From the NCBI GenBank assembly GCA_037954325.1, contig JBBMNZ010000001.1, positions 15,869,258 to 15,933,257 of the forward strand: a DNA stretch of 64,000 bases, read 5' to 3'. Below the pieces are notes generated by a model. It saw only the letters and a list, made by a program, of their open reading frames with translations, did no database searches and was not told the DNA's origin. Source of the DNA: Fistularia commersonii (taxonomy: Eukaryota > Chordata > Actinopteri > Syngnathiformes > Fistulariidae). Made by a program: the position numbers and the translations under genes. Position 1 is the stretch's first letter; each line of letters begins with the position of its first letter. Below, piece after piece: positions 43,139 through 54,500 of the stretch.

Positions 43139-44169
43139 GGGGCTCCTCCACCCCGGCCAGCAGCACCAGCAGCAGCAGCAGCAGCACCTGCACGGTCACC
43201 GGGCCGCCGCCGTGATGGTGGCGGCGGCGGCCGCGGCGGAGGACGCCGAGCTGAAGGCGCCGCTCGGGGCCGCGCAACAGGAGGGCAAAGCGGAGCAGAA
43301 GGGCGAAGCGGAGACCGGCAGCGAGAAGGAGAAGGCGGACGAGAAGAAGGACGGCAAAGAGGCGGACGGCGGCGGGAAGGACGGCGAGAAGAAAAGCGGC
43401 AAGTACGAGAAGCCGCCGTTCAGCTACAACGCGTTGATCATGATGGCGATCCGGCAGAGCCCGGAGAAGCGGCTGACGCTCAACGGCATCTACGAGTTCA
43501 TCATGAAGAACTTCCCGTACTACCGGGAGAACAAGCAGGGCTGGCAGAACTCTATCCGCCACAACCTCAGTCTCAACAAGTGCTTCGTCAAAGTCCCGCG
43601 ACACTACGACGATCCGGGTAAGGGCAACTACTGGATGCTGGACCCGAGCAGCGACGACGTCTTCATCGGCGGCACCACCGGGAAGCTGCGCCGGCGCTCC
43701 ACCACCTCCCGGGCCAAGCTGGCCTTCAAGCGGGGCGCTCGCCTGACCTCCGGCCTGACCTTCATGGACCGCGCCGGGTCCCTCTACTGGCCCATGTCGC
43801 CCTTCCTGTCGCTGCACCACCCGCGGGCCGGCAGCACCGTGGGCTACACCGGCGGCCCGTCCGGTTACCCGGCGCACCCCATGTCCTACGGCAGCATGCT
43901 GACGCAGAACGTGGCCGGCGGACACTCGTCGTTCCCGCCGTCGAACGGGCTGAGCATGGACCGGCTGGTCGGCGGGGACCTCCCGTACGCCACGCACCAC
44001 CTGACGGCGGCGGCGCTGGCTGCGTCGGCGGTGCCGTGCGGCTTGTCGGTGCCGTGTTCCGGTGCCACCTACTCCCTCAACCCGTGCTCCGTCAACCTCC
44101 TGGCGAGTCAAACCGGCTACTTTTTCCCGCATGTGCCGCCTCCGTCCGTGAGCGCGCAGAGTGCCGGGA

Positions 44170-44200
<31 letters not shown>

Positions 44201-44420
44201 CGGCCTGCAGCGCGCCTCGGCCTCCGGTTCCCCGCAGGCTCCGTCCGCCTCCGCGCTGCCATGTGACTCCCTGCGGCCGCTGCCCGGCTCACTTCCGGCC
44301 TTCTCCTCCGGACTTTCCGGTGGACTCTCTGACTATTTCACGCACCAGAACCAGGGATCGACCTCCAACCCGCTCATACACTAACCGACCCTCCCTCCCT
44401 CCCCCCCCATCCTCCTCAGC
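42230..44420 (+). promoter_or_regulatory. CpG island covering foxg1 promoter, 5' UTR and coding exon
   Basis: Base composition changes sharply to GC- and CpG-rich at about 42245 and back at about 44420. The upstream part has inverted CCAAT boxes (gccgattggctgaac at about 42407; gccggttggtcgag at about 42461), a palindromic TTAATTAA at about 42553-42560, a run of about 26 A at 42667-42692, and a pyrimidine-rich 5' leader just before the ATG. No TATA box is evident and no start site can be fixed. Confidence 0.7.
42999..44384 (+). CDS. foxg1: forkhead box protein G1 (BF-1), single exon, 461 aa
   Basis: FOXG1 is a nuclear forkhead repressor that patterns the telencephalon and keeps progenitors dividing, working with Groucho/TLE corepressors. 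The start MLDMGERKEVKMIPKSSFSI is the family's N-terminus and contains an eh1-like FSINSLI motif. Residues about 138-232 are the forkhead domain, with WQNSIRHNLSLNKCF as recognition helix and wing 2 to GKLRRRS. The TLE-binding block YWPMSPFLSLHHP follows. The protein ends GGLSDYFTHQNQGSTSNPLIH, as in other FOXG1 proteins. Unlike mammalian FOXG1 there is no His-rich N-terminal tract; instead there is a run of about 13 Gly, a Gln run and a charged Lys/Glu stretch, plus a run of about 11 Gly near residue 390. One Thr is missing in RLTSGLTF. Teleosts have several foxg1 paralogues; this is of the foxg1a/b type, a or b unresolved. Confidence 0.96.
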
Positions 44421-44893
44421 GGGAGTGAAACCGACTGTAAGTTTTACACTGAAGGTTGAAAACACTGTAAAAAAAAATAATATTATAGAAAAAAAAGGCG
44501 AAACGTTAAAAAACGAGCAGCTGAAGTTTCCAGGTATTTTTTAATATTATTATTATTATTTTTCTTCTTCTGCTTGTGTGTGTGTGTGTGTGTGTGTGGG
44601 TGTGTGAGTGCGTGCGTGCGTGAGTGTATAATACCGTGCGTGTTACGTGGCTGACTTTACTTTGTGTCCTTGTTACCGAACGGAGGCGTTCATTTTTATT
44701 TTATTTTTTCTATCTTTTTTTAATTTTCGATTTGAATTCCTTCGATAGAATGTGTATTTAAATAGCCTTGATTCGGAGATTAAAAGATGAACTTAAAAAG
44801 TTTCAATCGATTATTAATGACACTATCGATCACTCTGCCCCCGTGTCTTCAGTATTATCAGGTATCACGTGGGTTCAAAAACACGGAAATAAA
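44385..44893 (+). terminator. foxg1 3' UTR with candidate poly(A) signal AATAAA at 44888-44893
   Basis: Follows the TAA stop of foxg1. Contains an AT-rich stretch, a (TG)n run at about 44575-44598, and an AATAAA about 500 bases after the stop. Further AATAAA-like sites at 45738-45755 could serve a longer 3' UTR. A positional inference. Confidence 0.5.
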
Positions 44894-45547
44894 GGAAGCT
44901 GAATTTTAATGAATCCACGTCGCGACTAGTTTTCTTCTCCTTTCTTCGTCGTCGGTTCTCTTTCGTTCTCGCTATTGACCAGACCAAAGACCGGGTTCCA
45001 GCAGGTTCCGTCGGTGTTCCACTGCGTCACGGGGCCGGAAGGACCGAATTGCCGGTGCCTTTTTATTTTCCCGACCCGAGAAATGTCCGTTTGAGCCAGT
45101 TTGACTTGTGTTTTCCATTTGGATTTCTGTATTGTTCCGGTGGAAACCCTGGAATTCTCGGCGGTGCAGGTAGAAAAGAAGGACGCCTGTTTCTGCCTTA
45201 AAATACCATGCTTTTGGCTTTTATATTTTGGTTTATGCGGAAAAAAAACAAAGAGAAACAAACCCCTTTTTCACGGCTGTAAAACATAATAATCATTATA
45301 ATTATAGGAATAATAATAATAATCAAAATAACATTAAATAGATGAAAAGGAAAAAGGATAAAAAGCACCAGTTCTCTTCTCCTAATTGTTTTTTGTCTCA
45401 TGTAAAGGTGGTGACAGAGAGGAAAATATCTGTTTGTAATTTTAGGGGCTTAATTTTCCTCAAAACAGGGAGAAAACGTGTAAAAACGACCTGTTTTTTA
45501 ATTCTTTTTTCTATTTTTTTATAATAATTTGAAGTGTTGCCTCTCTT

Positions 45548-45580
<33 letters not shown>

Positions 45581-47050
45581 GGGAACGATTGTCTTTAACT
45601 GTCGTCTCTTTGAAAAAGAACAGACTTTTTTCATGGTTGTGATTTTGTGGTCTTATTCTTATTCCCGTGTTTTGTCGCTTAAAAACGTTCACAATGAAGA
45701 AAAAAAAACCAACAGAAAAAAACATGTTTTAATCATAAAAAATAAACAAATAAAAGAATAGGTTACATTCATAACCAAGGCGGGTCCTTTTGTCTTTTGT
45801 CCTGCTTCCGCCCCGTTTTGACCCCTTGACCTGCCAAACACGCGCATCCACGGCGCATTTTTACGCCGTTGTTCTGTTGAATTTGCGGCGAAAAGGGGCT
45901 TAAACGTGAAATTTTCCTAACTAGATTTCTGTGTGAACGTTAACGTCTGATACTCTGCAATGAATGTGGGACCACTTGACATTTCTTCCCGGAAATCAAA
46001 TGACACGCGGAAACCCGAGGCTCTGCCAATTTATATTAATCTGGCGCTTCATTTAAAAAAAACAAACAAAACACCCAATGTTATAAAATTTGTGCAAAGA
46101 AAGGTCCGAGCTTTGCTGGTAATTTTCTTGTTGGCTTTATTTTAATTTCGGTTTTATTTTAACCCAAACATTCAAATGTTATACAGCTTATTATTTGCAG
46201 TTTTTTCCACTCCACTTTTCTTTCCACAGAAACTGCCCGATTATTGTTTTTCTTGCTGACGGAAAGGAACTTATTTTCTTTTCAGTCAAAACATAAACCA
46301 CGAAACTGAAAAAACACAACTGTAATTTCCCCCGGCGGCATCTTATGGCGCCTCCAGAAGATTTTTGATCTCAGTTCCCGCTGAAAGGGTTAAAATGGAC
46401 TTCCGCTCCGAGGGGCAGAGACCTCTTTAAAGCACGAAGAAGAAGAAAAAGAAATAACTTGAATTCTGAATTTCTCTTTTTTTTTTCTTTTTTTTTTTCC
46501 CCCGAGAAGAAACCGAAGGTGTTGCGCTTCAAAAAAAAATATCTGAAATGTCGGTTCTGTTATGGAATCCACCGCCATTTAAAGGTTTTATGCTTTAGAT
46601 CCAATTGATTTTAAATGAAAATGTATAAAGTTTAAAAGGGACTTTCGTCATTGCACATTTTCTGTCCGGATGCTTTTATTTTCCGGCAAGTCTCGGTTCG
46701 TTTTTACCCTCTGTCCGGTTAATTTTAGATGTTGAAGATCGGAAAAGAATGTGTGCTTCGAATAGGTGAATTTTTGCCGCGTTTCTTTTTTCATTTTACA
46801 TTTCCTCTCCCTCTCTTTTTACCACCCACTCGTTTCTTTCCGGTTTATTTCAAAAAGGGAAGAAACTTTATTTTGTCGATTCATTACCTGACTCGTTCTT
46901 CGTTTTAATTTCAGTTTGAACCATTTTTATTTCTGCTGAAAGTATTTTTTAAATTTGTAATTTTTCATTTTTTTTCTTTAAATTCAGAAAAAGAGGCATA
47001 TTTAAAACGATTTCAATAAATTCGTGTTATGCGTTTCCGTGGCCGGAAAC
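44894..47050. other. foxg1 downstream flank
   Basis: AT-rich, largely non-repetitive DNA with a (CT)n run at 45553-45581. No coding frame with protein-like composition. May include extended 3' UTR or regulatory sequence. Confidence 0.5.
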
Positions 47051-47057
47051 AACTGAC

Positions 47058-47164
<107 letters not shown>

Positions 47165-47324
47165 CATTTATGTATTTAAATATTTATTATTTACCTTATC
47201 GCACCTCTTTCTGGGTCACGTGGGTAAACATGACACGTTGTTACGCAAAACAATCCCGTTTTCCAGAAGGAAAATAACAACAATACGACTGGAAGGACCC
47301 CGATGGCGCGCTGAGGGGTGGGGG

Positions 47325-47340
47325 TGGTGTGTGTGTGTGT

Positions 47341-47388
<48 letters not shown>
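47325..47388 (+). repeat. (GT)n microsatellite
   Basis: About 31 GT units with one CT interruption. Confidence 0.97.
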
Positions 47389-47389
<1 letters not shown>

Positions 47390-47392
<3 letters not shown>

Positions 47393-49130
47393 ATTTATAT
47401 CTTTCAGTTTAATCGCACTCTGAAACGGATTCAGAATATCAATATATTGTTTGAATTTTCCAAATTTTAATTTTTACAATTTATCAAGGGTTCATTTTTT
47501 CGTCCTGGGAGGTTCTTCTGCAGGTTCTGACATTCAATGGTTCTTGTCTCTAAGAAGGGACATCAGACAGGACTTCAGGTTTAGATATCTGAATCCCTTC
47601 ATTCCTGTCGTTTAATTTGCTGTTATTTAAACTCCTGGCTTTTGTCCAGTCCTCCGATGTGCTCCATCCTAGAAGTTCAGAGGTCAAAATGGGATGTATT
47701 TTTCTTTTTAATACATTTATGTAGTTAATTTCTTCTTTAAGGGAAATGAAAAACCCTCATCTTTTTCACCCAAAAAGTTTTTACTTCCTTATTCTGTGTC
47801 AAAAGAGGCTTTTATTTTCATTGTCCTGTTTTCTGCTGAAAAATTATAAAATAATTGTGGATTTTTTTTTTTAAGCAACTAAATTGAAGCTGAAAAATCG
47901 AAAGCAGAATCCATTTTTTTCAAAAATGATATGTGATTATTTATTAGGTTTATTTTGTCAGATATGCACTAATGTTTGTTAAAAACCAGCTGTAGTTCAA
48001 GTTTCAACAAATGAAAAAAATGCAGGATTTTGAAGAATAAAAAATAGAGGTAATTTGAACATTTTGGATCTTTTGGTTTTAATAGGCAGTAAATACGAAC
48101 ACTTATGTTTAAGATAGAAATTGATATTCAATTAATTCAGAAATAAAAAAATTAAAGGATGACAAATTATTTTCCTGTCACCAGCAGGAAGCGCTGTGTG
48201 GCTGGTTCCTCTGAAATTGAAATTCGACATCTATTACTAGTTATAATTAACACAAATTGAAATCAAAATAAAGAAAAAAAAATAGAGTTTAACCTTTTTT
48301 TTTTTTCTTCATTTTTATAGCTGAAACATCGTTAACATTTTGAACTCTATGTTACTGTTTTTTATGTCTTTTTCCCCAGTGGAAAATTGATTTTTTTTTT
48401 TTGTTTGTTTTTATTTACATTTAATATAAATGACCAGGAATTGATAATTAATGTCTCGCTGTAATGCACGTCTTTATACATTAATAACATAATTCAAATG
48501 AAAAATTAAGTTCATAAAGAAAAAAGAATAACCTTGACATAAATGTATTTTGAGTGCAGGATACGTGGCAGAAGTGGGATGGGTCGCTGGTTGGATGGAT
48601 GCAATATTGTGTTAAAGCTGTCAAGATAACGATTGTCAAAATGCCATTCATCTTTTGCAGGAAGTGGTGTCACAGGATGCAGCTGTAATTAATTGGGTTC
48701 TTTAAATTAATTGTTTTTTAATAATCCTGTAAAAAGTGTCTTTTTTTACAGAAAGAAAACAGGAAATGAAAAGAGGATTTTCAATGAAATCAGAAAATGA
48801 AATGAAATTTCAGTTGATGAAAAAGGAAATTTTATCAAAGAATATATATAACACAAAAATCAGAAAATAATTAACTAATGTTTAATTAATTTGCAATCGA
48901 CAGAAAACATCAATCAATCAATCAATAAGAAATTTTGAATGACTGAGATTGAGAGGAGTAAAAACTTCACTGAAGCACAATAAAATGGGACTTTCTCTGG
49001 CTAGTAGACAGGATGTTAATCTGGATTAAAACCAACAGATTTAGTGGAATCCTGCTTTTATTTTGAAGAAAAACACAAGTGTTTGACGGAAACTGAAACT
49101 AAGACGCGAGAAAATCACCTGACCTTTGAC
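47390..49130. other. AT-rich flank with a non-repetitive block at about 48550-48745
   Basis: No gene seen. The 48550-48745 block contains TAATTAATTG and TTAATTG homeodomain-like sites and a gataacgattgtcaaaatgc string. It stands out from the A/T-rich surroundings and is a candidate regulatory element. Confidence 0.4.
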
Positions 49131-49172
49131 CTCCAACTGTTAGGAGAGTGAGTGTATATGTGAGTGAGTCCT

Positions 49173-49282
49173 CTCTTGAGGAGAAGGAGGAGAATAGAAG
49201 GAGAAGAGGAGGAGGAGAACAGGAGAGTGGAGGAGAGGAGGAATGGAGAAGGAGTCTGAGCCGGATGAGAGGAGGAAAGAAG
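49173..49282 (+). repeat. purine-rich (GGAGAA)n-like tract
   Basis: About 110 bases with almost only A and G on the plus strand (gaggagaaggaggagaatag). A degenerate simple repeat. Confidence 0.85.
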
Positions 49283-50324
49283 GCGAAGGTTAATCGTGTT
49301 TTCCATTTTCTTTGTGTCCTCTAAAAATATTATCTCTGAGTTTTTAAAATAACTTGGATCAATTGATTTTAATTATTTGAATAATTTGAATCTCTAATTA
49401 ATTCATTATTAGAGATTCACTAGTGCTTGAATGATTAAATGGTGTCAGAAGTGTTGGGGAGGTCGGCGGTGTGTGTATCACACTCACAATGTGTCTGTGT
49501 GGGTGTGTGTGTGTGTGTGTTGTGTGTGTTGGTAAACTAACTACTAGCCATATCTGCTAAAACTTTTGCCATTTATGACTGACAACTATCTTGCCTGGTA
49601 AAAAGGTCTGCAAGTTTGGAGGCTAATATTGATTTGTAAGGAAGATGTTTGCTAACAGGTAGGCTAACCTGTCTGCTAACTTGTAAGCTAACAACTTTGT
49701 AAACAGTTAACAGCTTATCTGTGATGAAACGTTTGCTCAAATAATACAATATGTTCTCAACTGGAAAAGACCTTGAAAAACATGCAACGTCATAGATTAG
49801 CTTCCGTTCAGTTCTCGAAGGGAATCTTGGAGAACCATTTGGTTCCAGGTGACACATTTTTACACAAAACGCTCGAGGACTGTATCCTCAAGCATTTATT
49901 CACAAAGATATTTTTCAGTGTGTGCGTGTGTGTGTTAGCGTGAGTGTGTGTCAGATCAGTCGACGACTGAACGACAAAAGGCGACTTTCAGCAGCAATTT
50001 GTTGTTTTGGAAGTGACTTGAAGGATTTGAACTGAAAGACGAGACGCGACAAAGAGCCGCCGGAACCCGATCCCTGACCCAGATCCTATCAGACCGGGGG
50101 GTTGCGGGTTGAGCACACAAAATGTAGATATTCTGTTCTACCTTCAGCAATGTGCTGAGAAAGTTCTGAAAAGTTGTCAACTTAATTTCATGATAATAAT
50201 TCTATAGTGTGGATTAAAAATAACATGCCAACTATTCTTATCATTGCTGTAGTTGTTTACATGTCTAATTTGAGGTGCTATAAATGAAGTATTACATAAT
50301 GTTTGTTGCGCATTTTTGGAAAGA

Positions 50325-50405
50325 TTTCGGTCATGTTTGTGAGAAACTGTGGGGTTCCCCAGGGTTCCATCCTCGCTCCTCTACTTTTGTCTGTTTCAAT
50401 TTATT
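50325..50405 (+). mobile_element. L2-like LINE reverse-transcriptase scrap
   Basis: About 80 bases reading VRNCGVPQGSILAPLLLSV in one frame, the conserved reverse-transcriptase motif before the catalytic palm in L2-type LINEs. No more of the element is recognisable. Confidence 0.7.
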
Positions 50406-50794
50406 TTCCTCAGCAACCATCTGTAAACTTGGCGCAGCAGGGGAGTCGCCTGCCACCAGAGGGGGCGGTTGGGACGACTGACAGCTATGTCTGTTAGCAT
50501 GTTCAATAAGATGTCTGCAGCTCATGTCTGCTAACAAATGAGCTAACATCCTGCTTTATCATCTTTGTCCTATGAATCCTCCTTTCTCTTCCCATCTTCT
50601 TCATCTTCCTCTTCCCCCTTCCTGTCTTGATCCGAAATGCAGCCGATTATTCAATTGATTCCAAAAGTCTTACACGTTATAATGTTTAAGACTCTTCATT
50701 CGGTAAAAATTCATCACCAAAGTAAGACAACGCCTGAGTTAAAAGTCTGAGTTTTGAGGAAGCTTATTATTTGAGAGTAAAAGTAAGACCTGCC

Positions 50795-51160
50795 CAATGA
50801 AATCACAGTTCCAAATACGCAGTCGGGGCAGCGGGAAACTGGGACTAATGATAGAAAGTTGTTGTCAGCTGTCAAACTTTCATCAGGCTCCGCCCACAAA
50901 CTCTACCCCCACAAATATGGTATGCCTTCTTCGGGAAAAACCATGTAACCACAGTGATGCGACCACCACAGGTTCAACTTCCCGATGTCCCGCTCAGATG
51001 GAGGCATGCACGACTTGTCCCGCCCCCCGATGATGTCAGGGCTTGCATGGGCCAATCCGTGATCGTTGCCATGGTGACGAGGAAGCGGGGTTTTTGTGTT
51101 TAACCAGGTCACTAAACATGTCTGACTAAAACCGTCTGAGGGTCTTTAAGCTGCTGCCGC
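50795..51160. promoter_or_regulatory. candidate conserved noncoding element, foxg1 flank
   Basis: A balanced-composition, non-repetitive block with ggactaatgatagaaagttg and gtcagctgtcaaactttcat. No open frame or transposon similarity. Its enhancer status is inferred from composition and position alone. Confidence 0.3.
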
Positions 51161-51192
51161 CATGTGACCTCGGAAACACTCGGAATAATGAG

Positions 51193-51196
<4 letters not shown>

Positions 51197-51232
<36 letters not shown>
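51197..51232 (+). repeat. (GT)n microsatellite
   Basis: About 17 GT units. Confidence 0.95.
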
Positions 51233-51234
<2 letters not shown>

Positions 51235-51507
51235 TGTGGGTGAGTGAGAGTGTGTGTCTGTCCATCAACCACCATTAAAAAAATGCAGACAGCCTGCCCT
51301 CTCTTGAAGCAGCTAATCTGGATTTGATTGGTCCAGATGAGGCGGGATTAGAAGGCATGAAGGCCTTGAACTGACTGGTGGAACCAATTTCATTCATTCA
51401 CGTGTTTATTCATGTATTTATTTATTCATCACTTGATTTTTAAATATGATTTATTCTTTATATTCTTTTTTAAATTTCTATGTAGTGTTATATTTATTTA
51501 ACAGATT

Positions 51508-51553
51508 ATTATATTATATTATATTATATTATATTATATTATATTATATTATA
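51508..51553 (+). repeat. (TTATA)n pentanucleotide repeat
   Basis: About nine units of TTATA. Confidence 0.95.
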
Positions 51554-52138
51554 GAAACTTGTATTTTTTTTGTATAAATATATCCGGAAAAAATAATGAA
51601 TAATAATGATAAAATAACAAAATTAAATTAAAGATGTAATTATTTATGTATGCATATGTCGATACAATATACAAAGAAAAGTTAAGATGTAATGACATAT
51701 AAAAATGTTTCATACACATCTAGTACAATATCTGGGTCTTGATGTGAATACTTTATCGAAACTTTTGATTCTTTTCCTTCAGTGACAGTGTCTTCTCAGG
51801 ACTTTCGCTCATAAATGCAATATTTTTCTACTTGTACCTCAGAAAGTACTGACAAATGGCTGAGCAAAATGAAAAAAAACAAGATCTTGTGGCTCCTTGA
51901 GGATCTCTCTTCCACCCTCCCACCCCACCCCCACCCTCTGCAACTTAACGCTTTGTTCCCTGCTCAGTGCTTTAAGTCCTGAGGTATTGCACCGTGGTAT
52001 TGTAGTACTACATAAAAGCGAGTAAAATGAAAAGACGAGAGCATGGCACAAACTTTACCATAAAAAGTCAGACAGTGCTGGTGAGCTGGTGGGTTTTGGA
52101 GAGGAAGGCAGTGGGGGCGGGGTGAAGGGGTAGGTAGT

Positions 52139-52159
52139 GGGGGGGGGGGGGGGGGGGGG
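52139..52159 (+). repeat. poly(G) run of about 21 bases
   Basis: Uninterrupted G run following gtaggtagt; potential G-quadruplex. Such runs are error-prone in assemblies. Confidence 0.9.
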
Positions 52160-52179
52160 TCCATGTGAACGAGGTAGAA

Positions 52180-52560
52180 AACACTCGACGGCTCGTGAAT
52201 AATCGTGGTAATGAGTGTGTGCAGCCGCTGCCTGTCGGGTTAAACAAACTCACCAAATCCGATTGTCAAAGTGCAAAACGGTGTCGTTTCAATTTGGCCC
52301 CCCTTCCTTTCCTCCGCCTGCCGCCCTCGACCTCCCCCCCCCTCCACCAGCCCTCAAAGTCCTGCCAATTACAAGACACGACAATATTTTCTTATACCCG
52401 TCGTGATCTTTGCTTCTGCTGTTTTAAAGGAAAAAAAATGGCCGCCGTTGTCTCCGGATTAGGGCTCTGCTAAACCCGGCTGTAAAGGGGTAGATTAACA
52501 TTTTTTAAAACTGTTTTAAGATATGCATATTTATATAGCTTGATAGGTATGTGTCCAGTG
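52180..52560. promoter_or_regulatory. candidate conserved noncoding element, foxg1 flank
   Basis: A non-repetitive block including gtgaataatcgtggtaatga, ccaattacaagacacgacaa, ctccggattagggctc (GGATTA, Otx-like core) and gatatgcatatttatatagc. No coding frame. Dense homeodomain-like cores suggest an enhancer, which needs cross-species alignment. Confidence 0.35.
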
Positions 52561-53514
52561 TATTTTTTATGTCTAACCCCTTGTTTTCTTTAATCTGTTT
52601 AATCTACCGGTCCTCCATCATTTTCTCCATATAAAGTTATATGCGTCTCTTCTGCGTTTAACTGAACTTCTTATTTAATAGAATAAAGCAGGATTTGGGA
52701 AAACTGACTTTTAAAGAACATATTTTCTGGGGGATTGTCAGTTTTTTCAAAATAAAAGCCTTGCTGGGGATGAAAACATTGAGAATTTTCACTTTTTTAA
52801 TCAGTGAAAAGTTGGGAGCTATCTTTGGATTCAGTCCTGGCCCTGATTCTGTTCTGGTTTCCAGGGAACTGAGACTCATAGGGGTGGGGAGGTCAGGGGA
52901 CGCATACCCAGTTCTCCAGACAGGACAAATGTCCGGGTTTCAAAATAAAATTCAAAATTTCAAAGATACTATAAAAAAGCTATTTTCAATAATGTAATAT
53001 AGAATAGTCTAAAAGTCAGCAATACAATTATGTTAGCCACTGTGAGGTTACCATAATATTTTGCATGAAAATACAAGACTACAATTACAGATTAAGTTGA
53101 AAAATTAATCAAAAGAATCTTTAAAATATTTTAAAACTCATTAAAGCATAATGAAAAGAAATTAAATCAGAATATGTGACAAACTCTCAAATGTTTGGGT
53201 AAAAATTAGTTTAAAATGAACAAGACTTAAACTCTAAAAAGATGTGGCCAAAAATAACTCCACAAAAAACTTCAAATTTGGAATAATTCTCTTCAAATTA
53301 TTGTCATTGCCATGAAGTTAGAGGAAAGTTCAGCAAGAAATAAGCTACAAAAATGAAAAGCAAATCCTCTCTAAAAATATTGAAAATAGTTCTATAATAA
53401 TAAACAAATAACGAAAAAATCAAATCCATTATCTTTCACTTTTCCTGCACCTATCTTCGCTGTCATTGGTGCAAGAGGCGTGGTCCATCATGCCAGTGGA
53501 TCCCGGGCCCACAT
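52561..53514. other. AT-rich intergenic sequence
   Basis: No gene, no recognised repeat. Confidence 0.5.
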
Positions 53515-53725
53515 ATGGAGACAAACAACTGTCCACTTTCTCATTCACATATCTGGCAATTTTCTCAATTTATTCAAATTAACCTCCTGAATGTTTTTGG
53601 ACTGTGGGAGGAACTGGAGAACCCAGAGGAGACCCACGCAGACATGGGGAGAACATGCAAACTCTCCTGAACCGGCGTTTGTGCAGTGAGGCAGCGCTAA
53701 CTACTGCCCCACCATGGTGCTGAAT
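53515..53725 (-). repeat. dispersed teleost tRNA-like repeat, minus strand
   Basis: Complement of the family body (gaatgtttttggactgtggg; ggggagaacatgcaaactct) and head (gctaactactgccccaccat). Confidence 0.75.
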
Positions 53726-54204
53726 TTACAAAACTTTCAAGATGAAATTATGTTGAAATTACAATTAATCTCTAACCAGAAAAAAGAACACCCCAAATAA
53801 TCACCCTAAAAATTTGTGAAAAAAAAAAAGATCACAATGGGTACAAATAATTGCCAAAACTCAGTAACGAAACTTGTCCAGGTTTTACTAACCCTCTTGA
53901 ACTTTTAGAACTTAAGATGTTTACAAAGGTGGTAAAAATTTTAGCAAATATTTCCAAAAATCAGAAACAAAATTGCAGTGAAAACATAAAAAATAGATGA
54001 CCGCCAGCTTCACAGGCCCTGTGAAGCATCTTAAGAAACCCCTTAAGGAATGCCTTAAATAACCCCTTCACTAACCCCTTATTAAGATTAGAAATCATAT
54101 AGTGGAGTAAGAGGGAATGACGTTGTCAGGAGACCAGTGGACTTTGGCCGAGGGTTCTGGTGATGGAGGCAGTTCTACTCTGAGTTCCTGCAGGTTCCTG
54201 AAGT

Positions 54205-54500
54205 CACGCGATGCGGCGGGAGGCCGAGTTTGAAGGGCCGCACTCCAGCGGGGGCTTTTTGTGTCAAACTTGTTTCCGTGGCTCTTTTAGACTAATTGCT
54301 TGTCAAAATGGCGTCTGACGGCTCGTTAACCCTCCAGGCCCCGGATGCTGCTGGGCCGGGCCGGGGGGGTAACCAGCACTGACAGCCACTGTCACTTTTC
54401 ACGTCTTTTCTTCTCCTCTATGACTGCTGTCGATCAGCCAGCAATGACCTCATCACGCCCCCATTAATCCTTCCATGTCCGTTCCCTGCTCTTGAGTTCT
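54205..54500. promoter_or_regulatory. candidate conserved noncoding element, foxg1 flank
   Basis: A GC-balanced island in AT-rich DNA with tgtgtcaaacttgtttccgt, ctcttttagactaattgctt and cccccattaatccttccatg. No repeat or frame. Confidence 0.35.

Noticed and set aside
42860..43621. 253-codon frame overlapping foxg1 in another plus frame
   Set aside because: Arg/Pro/Gly-rich shadow of the foxg1 coding sequence.
42738..44132. 464-codon antisense open frame over foxg1
   Set aside because: Produced by the GC-rich codon pattern of foxg1. Arg/Gly/Val/Glu-rich with no recognisable domain.
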